From assembly GCA_947493175.1 (NCBI GenBank), contig CANLQD010000003.1, positions 186,001 through 250,000 on the forward strand: a stretch of DNA of 64,000 nt, given 5' to 3'. The notes beneath the pieces are model-generated. The model did not search any database, was not told the DNA's origin, and saw only the letters and a program-made list of their open reading frames with translations. Shown one piece after another: positions 54,358 through 63,173 of the stretch (positions are counted from its first letter, which is position 1; each line of letters opens with the position of its first letter). The stretch comes from an uncultured Flavobacteriaceae bacterium. Its GTDB lineage: Bacteria; Bacteroidota; Bacteroidia; Flavobacteriales; Flavobacteriaceae. A program made the translations under genes and the position numbers.

Positions 54358-55785
54358 ATGAAAAAAATACTCTTCTTGGGCATCCTGTGTTTGCTAACTA
54401 ACCATTTGACACAAGCCCAAAAAAAAGTGGATGATGTCTTAAAAAAATTGGATCAACAAACAGAAACCTATGGTTCCATTGCCCAAAGCATCTGGGAATT
54501 GGCAGAAATGGGCTATCAGGAGGAACAAAGCGCCGCCCTGTTACAAAAAACATTGAAAGAAGCCGGTTTTACCATCAACCAAGGAGTGGCGGGCATTCCT
54601 ACCGCCTTTACTGCTGAATATGGCAGCGGTAGTCCCGTCATTGCCATTATGGGCGAATACGATGCGCTTCCCGGACTATCGCAGCAGGCGGTCGCCGAAA
54701 AGAAATCGGCAGGAAAGACAGCCGGACATGCTTGTGGACATCATTTATTCGGTACGGCTTCCACCGCTGCCGCCATTGCCGTAAAAGATTGGATGGCGGC
54801 CAATAAAACCAGCGGAACCATCCGATTCTATGGCACCCCGGCAGAGGAAGGCGGTTCTGGAAAGGTATATATGGTTCGGGAAGGTCTTTTCGACGATGTC
54901 GATGTTGCCTTGCATTGGCATCCGGGGTCTAGAAACGCTGCCAGTGCCGGTGCCGCCCTTGCCAATAAATCTGCCAAGTTCCGGTTTTATGGGGTTTCGG
55001 CACATGCTGCCGGTTCTCCCGAAAAGGGGCGTTCAGCACTCGACGGGGTCGAGGCCATGAATATGATGGTCAATATGATGCGAGAGCATGTTCCTGAAAA
55101 GGCACGGATCCACTATGTCATAACCAGTGGTGGCAAAGCCCCGAACGTAGTACCCGACTTCGCCGAAGTCTATTACTACGCCCGCCATAAAAATCGAAAT
55201 GTTGTCATAGACATTTTTGACCGCATCGTAAAAGCGGCCGAAGGGGCTGCTCTTGGTACAGGTACTACGATGGGCTATGAAATGATCGGTGGCACCCACG
55301 AACTACTTCCCAACCTAACCTTACAGGAACGCATGCATAAAAACCTTTCCAGAATAGGCGGCATAACCTATTCCTCCGAAGAAAAGGCATTTGCCGATAA
55401 GATTGCCATGAGCCTAGGCCAAAAAGAAGTGGATATAGCAACGGCGAAAAATGTAGCGCCCTATAAGACCGAAGCAAAGGCCTATGGTTCTACCGATGTG
55501 GGCGATGTAAGCTTTAAAGTACCCACGGTAGGGTTTGGAACCGCCACTTGGGTGCCCGGCACCCCGGCACATAGTTGGCAAGCTGTTGCTGCAGGAGGCA
55601 CATCTATTGGAAAAAAAGGTATGATGGTCGCAGCAAAAACACTGACCCTAACAGCCATAGAACTCTTCGAGGACAAAAAACTAAGAGATACCGCCAAGGC
55701 TGAATTTTTAGAACGAAGAGGTACTGATTTTCAGTATATTCCCCTCTTGGGAGACCGAGCACCTGCACTGGACTATCGAAAATAA
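54358..55785 (+). CDS. Secreted M20-family amidohydrolase (AbgB-like)
   Basis: A 475-residue exported zinc hydrolase. Signal peptide 1-20; M20D/AbgB motifs MGEYDALPG, GHACGHH, PAEEGGSGK and LHWHPG give the zinc and catalytic residues; the lid domain sits at about 195-310. AbgB relatives cut p-aminobenzoyl-glutamate or N-acyl amino acids. Substrate inferred only. Single gene with a possible TATCTTTA element at 54292. Confidence 0.9.
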   Translation: MKKILFLGILCLLTNHLTQAQKKVDDVLKKLDQQTETYGSIAQSIWELAEMGYQEEQSAALLQKTLKEAGFTINQGVAGIPTAFTAEYGSGSPVIAIMGEYDALPGLSQQAVAEKKSAGKTAGHACGHHLFGTASTAAAIAVKDWMAANKTSGTIRFYGTPAEEGGSGKVYMVREGLFDDVDVALHWHPGSRNAASAGAALANKSAKFRFYGVSAHAAGSPEKGRSALDGVEAMNMMVNMMREHVPEKARIHYVITSGGKAPNVVPDFAEVYYYARHKNRNVVIDIFDRIVKAAEGAALGTGTTMGYEMIGGTHELLPNLTLQERMHKNLSRIGGITYSSEEKAFADKIAMSLGQKEVDIATAKNVAPYKTEAKAYGSTDVGDVSFKVPTVGFGTATWVPGTPAHSWQAVAAGGTSIGKKGMMVAAKTLTLTAIELFEDKKLRDTAKAEFLERRGTDFQYIPLLGDRAPALDYRK

Positions 55786-55936
55786 GTATGATTCAAAAAA
55801 AACCAAGTCCAAACATTAAGACCAACAGGGTCTTTTGTATGTGCTACTTAAGTTCGAATTTGAACTTTTTTCGACTTTGCTGTAACGAATTGAAGTTATC
55901 TTCTACTAATTTAAAAACAACCCACCCAACCTGTAA

Positions 55937-56431
55937 GTGAACAAAGAACTGGAGCATCAATTTGTGACGGAGCTGGAGAGCAATCAAAACATTGTTCATA
56001 AAGTCTGTTCATTGTATACAAATGACAGGGATTCCCACAACGATCTGTTTCAGGAAATAACGATCCAGTTATGGAAAGCCTATCCCAAGTTTAGGGGCGA
56101 TAGTAAATTTAGTACCTGGATGTACCGGGTGGCTTTGAACACCGCTATCACTTTATATCGAAAATCGAAAAAGAGGATTCGAACTCAGGACTATGAATCT
56201 GTCATTTTTAAGATAAAGGCCGACGAATATGATGAAACACAGGAGCAACAATTAAAACTCATGTACAAAGCGGTGAAGCAATTGGGCGATATTGACAAAG
56301 CCCTGGTGTTTCTGTATTTAGAGGATAAAAACTACGGGGAAATCGCCGAAACCTTGGGTATTTCAGAAGTAAATGCCAGGGTAAAGATGAACCGTATCAA
56401 AACAAAATTACGAACCATACTGAATCCCTAA
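55937..56431 (+). CDS. ECF sigma factor
   Basis: A 164-residue sigma-70 factor of the ECF type. Region 2 NDLFQEITIQLWKAYPKFRG...FSTWMYRVALNTAI and region 4 KNYGEIAETLGISEVNARVKMNRIKTKL are clear. It begins with GTG (55937); no better ATG is in frame. Four bases before a membrane protein that is probably its anti-sigma partner. Confidence 0.9.
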   Translation: MNKELEHQFVTELESNQNIVHKVCSLYTNDRDSHNDLFQEITIQLWKAYPKFRGDSKFSTWMYRVALNTAITLYRKSKKRIRTQDYESVIFKIKADEYDETQEQQLKLMYKAVKQLGDIDKALVFLYLEDKNYGEIAETLGISEVNARVKMNRIKTKLRTILNP

Positions 56432-56435
56432 GGAG

Positions 56436-57086
56436 ATGATGGACGAACTGGAATTACTAAAGAAAGACTGGCAGAAAAAAGAAGAACACCTTCCAAAACT
56501 GTCATACGATGAAATTCATAAAATGACTTGGAAGAAGTCCTCTTCAATCGTTAAATGGATATTGATTATCAGTATTTTGGAATTGACCTTGCCATTTTTG
56601 CTATACTTACTGCCGTCTATGCGGGAAGAAATGGCCATTTACGAGGAAACTTCTTTTGACACCTACTATCTCTGGGTTTCTGCCTTTTATTATTTGGTGC
56701 TGGTATACTTTGTATTTCTTTTTTATAAACGTTATCGTGAAATAACCGTCCTAGACGATGCGAAAAACTTGATGCGAAAAATAATCAAGACCCGAAGAAC
56801 AGTCAAATACTACATTATCTTTTCACTGTCGATGGTCTTGGTAACCGTATTGATAATGATTTTAGGAGTTTACTTTAACAACGACTTTGTATCGCTCTTC
56901 GAGGAAATGGGGAAAAACTCAAAACAGGTTTCTCCCGAAAAGTTCAAGGCAAGCCTTATCCTGGCCATTGCTATTTTAGGGGTCTTACTGACCTTGTTGA
57001 TCGGCGGTATTTACTTTTTGTTGTACGGGCTTCTTCTGCGTAAACTTAAAAGAAACTATACCGAACTTCGGAGATTGGAGGTCTAA
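56436..57086 (+). CDS. Membrane protein linked to ECF sigma, possible anti-sigma factor
   Basis: A 216-residue protein with a polar N-terminal segment (residues 1-42, ELELLKKDWQKKEEHLPKL) and four helices (about 43-62, 78-98, 124-145, 172-198). The layout, cytoplasmic N-terminus plus membrane anchor, and position after the sigma gene fit an anti-sigma factor; I see no ZAS motif. Function is inferred from context. Confidence 0.7.
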   Translation: MMDELELLKKDWQKKEEHLPKLSYDEIHKMTWKKSSSIVKWILIISILELTLPFLLYLLPSMREEMAIYEETSFDTYYLWVSAFYYLVLVYFVFLFYKRYREITVLDDAKNLMRKIIKTRRTVKYYIIFSLSMVLVTVLIMILGVYFNNDFVSLFEEMGKNSKQVSPEKFKASLILAIAILGVLLTLLIGGIYFLLYGLLLRKLKRNYTELRRLEV

Positions 57087-57097
57087 GGGATACGGCT

Positions 57098-57907
57098 CTA
57101 ACTCTGCTTTCGCCATTTACGCATTTTGTGTTCCTCTTCATAGGCAAGGAGTTCGTCTTCGGGAATTACCTTTAGAAACGAAGGGTGTTGCTCAATGGCA
57201 TACTCTAACTTCTCGATGATCGATTCTGTAGATTCGTTTTCATAGTCTATTTTCAAGGGTTCTTTGATATGCATCGATTGTAGGATTCCCTTTTTTTTGA
57301 TGCGTAGGCCCTTTTTATCGAAAGAACGCCGAAACCCATCTATGACAACAGGCACCACTACGGGTTTATATTTCTTGATTATATGTGCAGTACCTTTTCT
57401 GAGGGGTTTCCACGGAGTAGTGGTTCCTTGCGGAAATGTAATGACCCAACCATCATTGAGTGCGGTACCGATGTTCGAGATATCGCTCATCTTCACCTGT
57501 CTTTTCACATCTTTACCTTCGGAGCGCCAAGTACGTTCCACACTAATCGAACCGGCATAGGCCAATATTTTGGTAAGAAGGCTTTTCTTCATCGTCTCAG
57601 CGGCGGCCACATAATATAGATTCAATTTGGGGCGCCATAGGTAGCCTAGATTCCGAATGCTGTCCTCCCTCCCACTTAAACTGGCATTGAACACATGAAA
57701 CATGGCTACCACATCGGCAAAATATGTCTGGTGGTTGCTTACAAAAAGTACATTGGTTTCGGGTAGTTCACGAATGACCTGGGAACCTTCGATCTCCAAT
57801 TTGTTGAACTGCTTGTAACGGGCATGGGTCACGAGTCCTAAAATTCGAATCAACCACTTCTTTAGAAAAAGAACATGTCCAAAAGGATTTTCTTTAAATA
57901 ATGCCAT
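57098..57907 (-). CDS. PlsC-like lysophospholipid acyltransferase with altered motifs
   Basis: A 269-residue membrane-associated acyltransferase (PF01553). Motif I is SNHQTYFAD: H59 and D65 are separated by five residues instead of the usual four. Motif III is FPQGTTTPW, where FPEGTR is usual. Other parts (GYLWRPKLNLYYVAAAE, KYKPVVVPVVIDGF) fit. It may use an acyl donor or acceptor other than in phosphatidic-acid synthesis. Convergent with the anti-sigma gene. Confidence 0.82.
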   Translation of the reverse strand: MALFKENPFGHVLFLKKWLIRILGLVTHARYKQFNKLEIEGSQVIRELPETNVLFVSNHQTYFADVVAMFHVFNASLSGREDSIRNLGYLWRPKLNLYYVAAAETMKKSLLTKILAYAGSISVERTWRSEGKDVKRQVKMSDISNIGTALNDGWVITFPQGTTTPWKPLRKGTAHIIKKYKPVVVPVVIDGFRRSFDKKGLRIKKKGILQSMHIKEPLKIDYENESTESIIEKLEYAIEQHPSFLKVIPEDELLAYEEEHKMRKWRKQS

Positions 57908-58205
57908 AGGGTGCTAAAGTACGAAATGAAAAAGGAACTTAATCGGCTTCCTAAACATGAAATAAGAAACACCAAAGTCGTACGAACAATATAACAATGG
58001 ATAAGTAACTATCAGCAAGCACTATAGTATTCACTTCAGGCAAGCCGTTATACGTCGCAATTCGATAAAAGGAGTCTGGCAACGTCTGAATGTCTTAAGA
58101 TAAAAATAAAGAATATGGAGCTACCATATAATGTTTCCCTCTTCAGGTCATGTAAGAAATTACTATCTTTAGTTATATAAATGTCAACCCCAAGACGTAT
58201 ATCTT
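57908..58205. other. Divergent promoter region
   Basis: About 300 bp between the acyltransferase and the CBM9 lipoprotein. TATCTTTA at 58164-58171 may be a -7 element. No gene. Confidence 0.4.
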
Positions 58206-58940
58206 ATGAGAACTTTACTACTACTTAGCTTTCTGCTAGTGCTTTTCTCTTGCACTGAAACCAAAAAGAAAACCGACCACCATATCATCGAGGTGCCAAA
58301 AGTAGACCAACCGCCTACCATTGATGGGAAGGCCAACGACCGTATCTGGGAACAGGCTTCTTGGCATGCCTTGGACCAAAACTGGATGGGTAAAGCCTAT
58401 TCCCATGAAGACTTTAACGGACGTTATAAACTCGCATGGGATTCCGATGTGCTCTATCTTTTAGTCGAAATAGTGGATGACGTTTATTTCGACAAGACCA
58501 AAGACCCCCTGAAATTGTATTGGGACGATGACTGCCTTGAGATTTTCGTAGATGGTGATAATTCCGGAGGATTGCATCAATACAGTTACAATGCATTTGC
58601 CTATCATATTGCCTTAGATCAAAATGTGGTGGATATTGCCCCGGATAAATCGGAACAACTTTTCAATGACCATATGGTCATGGCGTCTCTTACAGAAGGA
58701 AACACCATGACCTGGGAAATCGCTTTAAACATATATCCAGGAACGTATACCAAAGAAGGGGGAACCAAGCCCGAAAAGCTATCTAAAAACAAAAAACTGG
58801 GGTTCGCATTGGCCTATTGTGACAATGATGGAAGTTTGGAACGGGAAAATTTTATAGGATCGGTATTTATACCGGGAGAGGATAAAAATCTAGCTTGGAT
58901 CGATGCGGATATTTTTGGGACATTGGTACTAAAGGAATGA
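58206..58940 (+). CDS. CBM9-like carbohydrate-binding lipoprotein
   Basis: A 244-residue lipoprotein (lipobox FSC, C16) whose mature part is one CBM9 domain: PTIDGKANDRIWEQA, YKLAWDSDVLYLLVEIVDD, DDDCLEIFVDGD, MTWEIALNI. CBM9 binds glucans or sugar ends. No catalytic domain, so it is likely a surface glycan-binding protein. Convergent with the coiled protein behind it. The CBM9 fold also occurs in the protein at 47143. Confidence 0.85.
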   Translation: MRTLLLLSFLLVLFSCTETKKKTDHHIIEVPKVDQPPTIDGKANDRIWEQASWHALDQNWMGKAYSHEDFNGRYKLAWDSDVLYLLVEIVDDVYFDKTKDPLKLYWDDDCLEIFVDGDNSGGLHQYSYNAFAYHIALDQNVVDIAPDKSEQLFNDHMVMASLTEGNTMTWEIALNIYPGTYTKEGGTKPEKLSKNKKLGFALAYCDNDGSLERENFIGSVFIPGEDKNLAWIDADIFGTLVLKE

Positions 58941-60416
58941 TCAATTAAATACTACGTCGCTATACTTCGAGTTGATAATGATGCTCTTGTCATTGTTTTT
59001 ACTTATGGAATACCCCTTATGTACGATAGTGTTGGCGTTTTTTGTCTGTTCTAACTTCACATCTGCCGGAGCCGTAAATTTAGAAGAAGTACCTTTGACA
59101 TAAATGCTGAAAGAAGCCTTGGGGGTTTCACAAAAAAGCTCCGCGTTTTGTAGTGAAATGTCGATCTCGTCAAAGTCTTTAGAGACATAATTAACTTGTA
59201 AGGGGCCAAACTTATTGGTGATATGGGCCTTTTTCAATAAACGGTCTATGGTTACATCGGAAGAGGTGCTTCGTAATCTTAAATCGGTAACCTCCCGTAA
59301 ATCGACCTTATCGGAGTAGTCGGCCTGCAATTGACCGTTGTTCCATTTCATGACCACTATTGGGGAATAGGAGGCTACAATGGTAGTCTCCTTCCCGTCA
59401 ATTGTAAAGGCATTTAAATTGGAATATGATAAATTGGCATTGATGTTCTTGGTATTCTCTGCCAGCTTCACCTCCCCATGTCGCACATTCATTTGAATCT
59501 TATTCCCCTTGGGCATCTTTATTTTGATAGTTTTCTTCACCTTATAATTCTTATGCCCGTTATCCGAGGAGATGTAAAATATATTAGGTGCCTCGTGTTG
59601 CCTTCTTTCATGAAAAATCATGGTTCGACTTTCCCTGGCCTTCGCTCTTGCATCCAACCTCTTCTCAAGCGCTTCCAATCTTTTTTTCTCCATTTTCGCC
59701 CGTGATTTCTCCCGTTCTTCCATTCGTTTCAACTGTTGGGCATTTCTTTTTTTCAACCGAGCTTCCCGCTCCTTAAGCCGGTCCTTTTTCGCCTTGGCTC
59801 GCTCCGCCACACGTTCGGCCCACTCGGCCAAACGCTCTTCATATTCCTTATCGAATCCTTTGGAAAACTCTTCTTGCCATTCCTTTAAATACTTTTCTCC
59901 ATCCTCTTTAAATGCCTCATAATCAAATGGGCTAGGCACTGGAGGTATGGGCGGTAATTCGTCCATAGCGTCCATATCGAAGATAATATGATCAAAATCT
60001 ACAGAGGGTAGTCCAGTATACAACGAATCGATTTCAAAACTGAAATTCCCATCAAAATTAATGTTATCATGACCGGCACTAGCTCGATCCCATAGCCAAG
60101 TGTTTTCCGTTCCTGTACTGATTTCAACCCTCTTACTGTTCCCTTGTATGTTCATAGCCGCATTCTGAAAATATGCTTCGGCTTCTTCCTGGGAGGCACC
60201 CTCCAACTCAATAACCGCTTCGATCGCTATCTGGTTTTTGTCCCATGTTTCGAATTCGATATCGGCATTGTTTGTGCTAATGTCCAAAACGGTTTCTGCA
60301 TTTACATTGAACAATTCATTATAGGTCTTTGTCTGTTTTTGCCCAAAGGCTGCCGTGTTGATGAGGCACAGCAGCATTACAAGGTTCTTAAATGGCATTT
60401 GTTTGTAGCTGTTCAT
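58941..60416 (-). CDS. Secreted DUF4097-like protein with long charged helix
   Basis: A 491-residue exported protein. Signal peptide ends AAFGQ (about residue 25). Residues 30-165 and 290-490 have the beta-strand pattern of DUF4097 (TVLDISTNNADIEFETWDK; LRLRSTSSDVTIDRLLKK). Between them, residues 170-275 form an unbroken helix rich in E, K and R (ERLAEWAERVAERAKAKKDR). The true start may be six codons later (MPFKNL). It overlaps the anti-sigma gene by up to 29 bases and is the likely output of that sigma module. Confidence 0.8.
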   Translation of the reverse strand: MNSYKQMPFKNLVMLLCLINTAAFGQKQTKTYNELFNVNAETVLDISTNNADIEFETWDKNQIAIEAVIELEGASQEEAEAYFQNAAMNIQGNSKRVEISTGTENTWLWDRASAGHDNINFDGNFSFEIDSLYTGLPSVDFDHIIFDMDAMDELPPIPPVPSPFDYEAFKEDGEKYLKEWQEEFSKGFDKEYEERLAEWAERVAERAKAKKDRLKEREARLKKRNAQQLKRMEEREKSRAKMEKKRLEALEKRLDARAKARESRTMIFHERRQHEAPNIFYISSDNGHKNYKVKKTIKIKMPKGNKIQMNVRHGEVKLAENTKNINANLSYSNLNAFTIDGKETTIVASYSPIVVMKWNNGQLQADYSDKVDLREVTDLRLRSTSSDVTIDRLLKKAHITNKFGPLQVNYVSKDFDEIDISLQNAELFCETPKASFSIYVKGTSSKFTAPADVKLEQTKNANTIVHKGYSISKNNDKSIIINSKYSDVVFN

Positions 60417-60981
60417 TTTTTGATGTATTTAACTCGTTTAACTTTGTTTTTAATTTTTGTAATAACTGCAATCGTAGCTGTAAATTTTTGATAAGGGCAT
60501 TAATGGTCTGGTCATTGGGACCAACAGAGTTCAATTCCTCGTTCAATTTTTCATATTCGGTATTCAGGGCTGCCAATTCTTCCATAAAACTGCCTACCAA
60601 GCCTTCATTCTCATCGGAGACTTCTAACTTGGCCAGTGTAAGGTTGATATTGACTACGTAATAGTCCTCTACCTTTTTAAGGTCGGGGGAGAGCGAACCC
60701 AAGGAGAGTGTGCTTTCCTTTTTTGGTGTATCCTCGGTATCGACCACTGTTGTGGGCAACACTTTCGATTCTTGACCTCGATTCATAACATAGAATCCGA
60801 TAGTCACTAAAATCACGGCTGAGGCCGCTATTTGAAGCCAGGGAAAACCACTGCGCCTCTTGTTTGGTAATTGCTGTTCCAATCGTTCTTGAAAACGCTT
60901 TTCGTGCCCATCTTTCAGAACGAAACGCTTAGTGTCTTTCTCCCGATCTTTCTTAAAAAGTTCTCTAAGATTCTGTGCCAT
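60388..60981 (-). CDS. Membrane-anchored anti-sigma-like protein
   Basis: A 197-residue single-pass protein: basic cytoplasmic part (1-46), helix at about 49-66, then a periplasmic part with a coiled coil (SFMEELAALNTEYEKLNEEL onward). It overlaps the sigma-factor gene by 17 bases and the next gene as well, so the three form one operon. Role as regulator of the sigma factor is from position and layout; no ZAS motif. Confidence 0.8.
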   Translation of the reverse strand: MAQNLRELFKKDREKDTKRFVLKDGHEKRFQERLEQQLPNKRRSGFPWLQIAASAVILVTIGFYVMNRGQESKVLPTTVVDTEDTPKKESTLSLGSLSPDLKKVEDYYVVNINLTLAKLEVSDENEGLVGSFMEELAALNTEYEKLNEELNSVGPNDQTINALIKNLQLRLQLLQKLKTKLNELNTSKNEQLQTNAI

Positions 60982-61507
60982 AATAGCTGTCTTTTAAAAT
61001 ATTCTTTAGAAACCCCTTTCCTCTTAAAAGCCTTGTCCTGCAAGCGCTACCCGTAATTTCAAGAATTCCGGAAATCTCTTCGTGATCATATCCCTCCATC
61101 AAATAAAGCTGTACGACAAACCGGTATTTTTCCGGTAGCTTTTCAATGGCGTCCTTTACCTCTTTCAAACTAATCTTATCGCTTACACTCCAATCATCGT
61201 CTTCCGATATTTGCATGTAACTCTCTTCCAAGGTTACCAGTTTTTCCTTTTTAGCTTTTAAGAAATCCAAACAACGGTTTACCACAATTCTTTTCAACCA
61301 AGCTCCGAACGTAACCTCGCCCTTGAACTGATGAATCTTTTCAAAGGCCTTGATGAACGATTCCTGCAACACATCCTCGGCATCGTCCTCATTTTTTAAA
61401 AAGCGCATTGCTACACAGAACATACCATCACAGTATTGCCGGTACAGCTTTAGCTGTGCCTTACGATCATTTTGTTTGCATCGCGATACCAGATCGATCT
61501 GGAACAT
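60965..61507 (-). CDS. ECF sigma factor
   Basis: A 180-residue ECF sigma factor. Region 2: FLKNEDDAEDVLQESFIKAFEKIHQFKGEVTFGAWLKRIVVNRCLDFLK; region 4: LPEKYRFVVQLYLMEGYDHEEISGILEITGSACRTRLLRG. First gene of a three-gene unit with overlapping starts, followed by an anti-sigma-like protein and a DUF4097-like secreted protein. It probably autoregulates the unit. Confidence 0.92.
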   Translation of the reverse strand: MFQIDLVSRCKQNDRKAQLKLYRQYCDGMFCVAMRFLKNEDDAEDVLQESFIKAFEKIHQFKGEVTFGAWLKRIVVNRCLDFLKAKKEKLVTLEESYMQISEDDDWSVSDKISLKEVKDAIEKLPEKYRFVVQLYLMEGYDHEEISGILEITGSACRTRLLRGKGFLKNILKDSYYGTES

Positions 61508-61561
61508 TTGCCGGTTGCTTAAATTGGTTGTTGTTATCTAAAGGACGACTAAAAAAATGGG

Positions 61562-62512
61562 ATGTTGCAAAAAACAATTATTTTTACTCAAAATAATACA
61601 CTGCCCTTGAAACAAGTAACCCTTAACACCCCTTTTATTACCCTGATAGTACTCGATTATGGTGCCATTATTCAAAAGCTTTTGGTAAAGGACGCCAATG
61701 GTAATATGATGAACGCGGTCATCGGCTACGATTTTCCCAACGATTACAAGAAAGACCATGTGTTCAAAGGAGCTTGCGTAGGACGGTACGCGGGGCGTAT
61801 CTCAAAAGGAGGTTTTGAATTGGATAGGGAAACTTTTCTTCTGCATCAAGAAGACGGCGTTCACCTACATGGAGGGAAAGAGGGTTTTGGCAAAAAATAT
61901 TGGACCTTTGAAGAGGTCGATTATGGGGATACACCCTACGTACGATTGTCTTATTTAAGTAAACACTTGGAAGAAGGGTATCCCGGTAATCTAAAAGTGA
62001 CCGTCACCTACCGTCTTGAGAACAATAAGCTACATATCATACATAAGGCAACGACCGATCGCACTACGGTGGTCAACTTAACAAACCATTCCTACTTTCG
62101 GTTGGATGATGCTCCCACTATTGAAAATTACGAACTACAGTTGAATTGTTCAAACTATGTCGTAACGGATAAAAAAAGTCTTCCCACTGGTGAGATCGCC
62201 CCGGTTACGGATACCCAGTACGATTTTACCCAGCCCAAGACCATTAAGGATACTTACTTGGATACACCGTATGTTATTGACAAAGAAACGAACATCGCCG
62301 CCAGTTTGCAATCACGACTTTCGAAAATTGGTATGAAAGTCATCACGGATCAACCAGGCATGGTGGTCTATACACCGACCGATATGCCCGCCATTTGCTT
62401 CGAAACACAAAACTTCCCCGACGCACCGAACTTTTCACATTTTCCCAGTAGTATCCTCAGGCCGAACGAGGTATATGAGAACAGATCCCAGTTCATTTTT
62501 GATATCATCTAA
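61562..62512 (+). CDS. galM: Aldose 1-epimerase (mutarotase)
   Basis: A 316-residue galactose-mutarotase-type enzyme. GRYAGRI (74-80), LHGG (102-105), NLTNHSYFRL with H176, and FETQNFPDAP provide the sugar-binding and catalytic residues. It interconverts alpha- and beta-anomers of hexoses. No signal peptide. Single gene, divergent from the sigma operon. Confidence 0.92.
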   Translation: MLQKTIIFTQNNTLPLKQVTLNTPFITLIVLDYGAIIQKLLVKDANGNMMNAVIGYDFPNDYKKDHVFKGACVGRYAGRISKGGFELDRETFLLHQEDGVHLHGGKEGFGKKYWTFEEVDYGDTPYVRLSYLSKHLEEGYPGNLKVTVTYRLENNKLHIIHKATTDRTTVVNLTNHSYFRLDDAPTIENYELQLNCSNYVVTDKKSLPTGEIAPVTDTQYDFTQPKTIKDTYLDTPYVIDKETNIAASLQSRLSKIGMKVITDQPGMVVYTPTDMPAICFETQNFPDAPNFSHFPSSILRPNEVYENRSQFIFDII

Positions 62513-62601
62513 CGTCAACCGAGTTTGTCTTTTTTATTAAGATGTCTTTAACCAGATGGTATCTTTGTAACAACTGTTTTAGTAACTTAGAACAATCAAA
62601 A

Positions 62602-63171
62602 ATGGCGCATATGAAGTTTTTAAAATGGTTATTGGCAATCTTGCTCTTCCTAGCATTACTCGGCTATTTTGTAGGACTACCCTACTTACAGGAACAGACC
62701 AAAAAATATAGTCCTGAAAAAACGGCGACTTTCTCAAAGGACGGGCTCAAGCTTTCAGTTGTCTATTCAAGTCCGTCTAAAAAGGGACGTAAAATTTTTG
62801 GAAGTCTTGTACCCCACGATGTTGTTTGGCGTACGGGTGCCAACGAACCTACGACCTTCACATCAAGCGCTGCTATTTCCATAGCCGGAAATAAACTACC
62901 ACAAGGTACCTACTCGATTTGGACGATTCCGGGCGGTGAACGATGGACCGTGATTTTCAACAAAGAAATACCGGATTGGGGAGTAACCCTGATGAGTGGA
63001 GGGAAAGAAACCACTAGAGATCCTGAGAACGACCTCATACAGGTCGTAGTGCCACGATATGCAACATCGGATACTGTAGAACAATTTACGATGGAGTTTG
63101 AAGAAACCCCAAATTTACAACTGGCCCTTTCTTGGGACGATACAAAAGTGAGTGTTCCCATTAACTATTAG
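62602..63171 (+). CDS. DUF2911 protein with N-terminal anchor
   Basis: About 189 residues. An N-terminal helix (FLKWLLAILLFLALLGYFVG) then a DUF2911 domain: LKLSVVYSSPSKKGRKIFG, PHDVVWRTGANEPT, LPQGTYSIWTIPGGERWTVIFNK. DUF2911 is a periplasmic beta-rich domain of unknown role in Bacteroidota. I choose ATG 62602 (MAHMKFLKW); an ATG nine bases later is equally possible, and the longer frame adds unfitting residues. Two bases precede the MeaB start. Confidence 0.85.
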   Translation: MAHMKFLKWLLAILLFLALLGYFVGLPYLQEQTKKYSPEKTATFSKDGLKLSVVYSSPSKKGRKIFGSLVPHDVVWRTGANEPTTFTSSAAISIAGNKLPQGTYSIWTIPGGERWTVIFNKEIPDWGVTLMSGGKETTRDPENDLIQVVVPRYATSDTVEQFTMEFEETPNLQLALSWDDTKVSVPINY

Positions 63172-63173
63172 AG

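Noticed and set aside
57098..57907. Inactive acyltransferase pseudogene
   Set aside because: Motifs are altered but the frame is intact, length is normal and other conserved parts are kept, so a functional variant is more likely.
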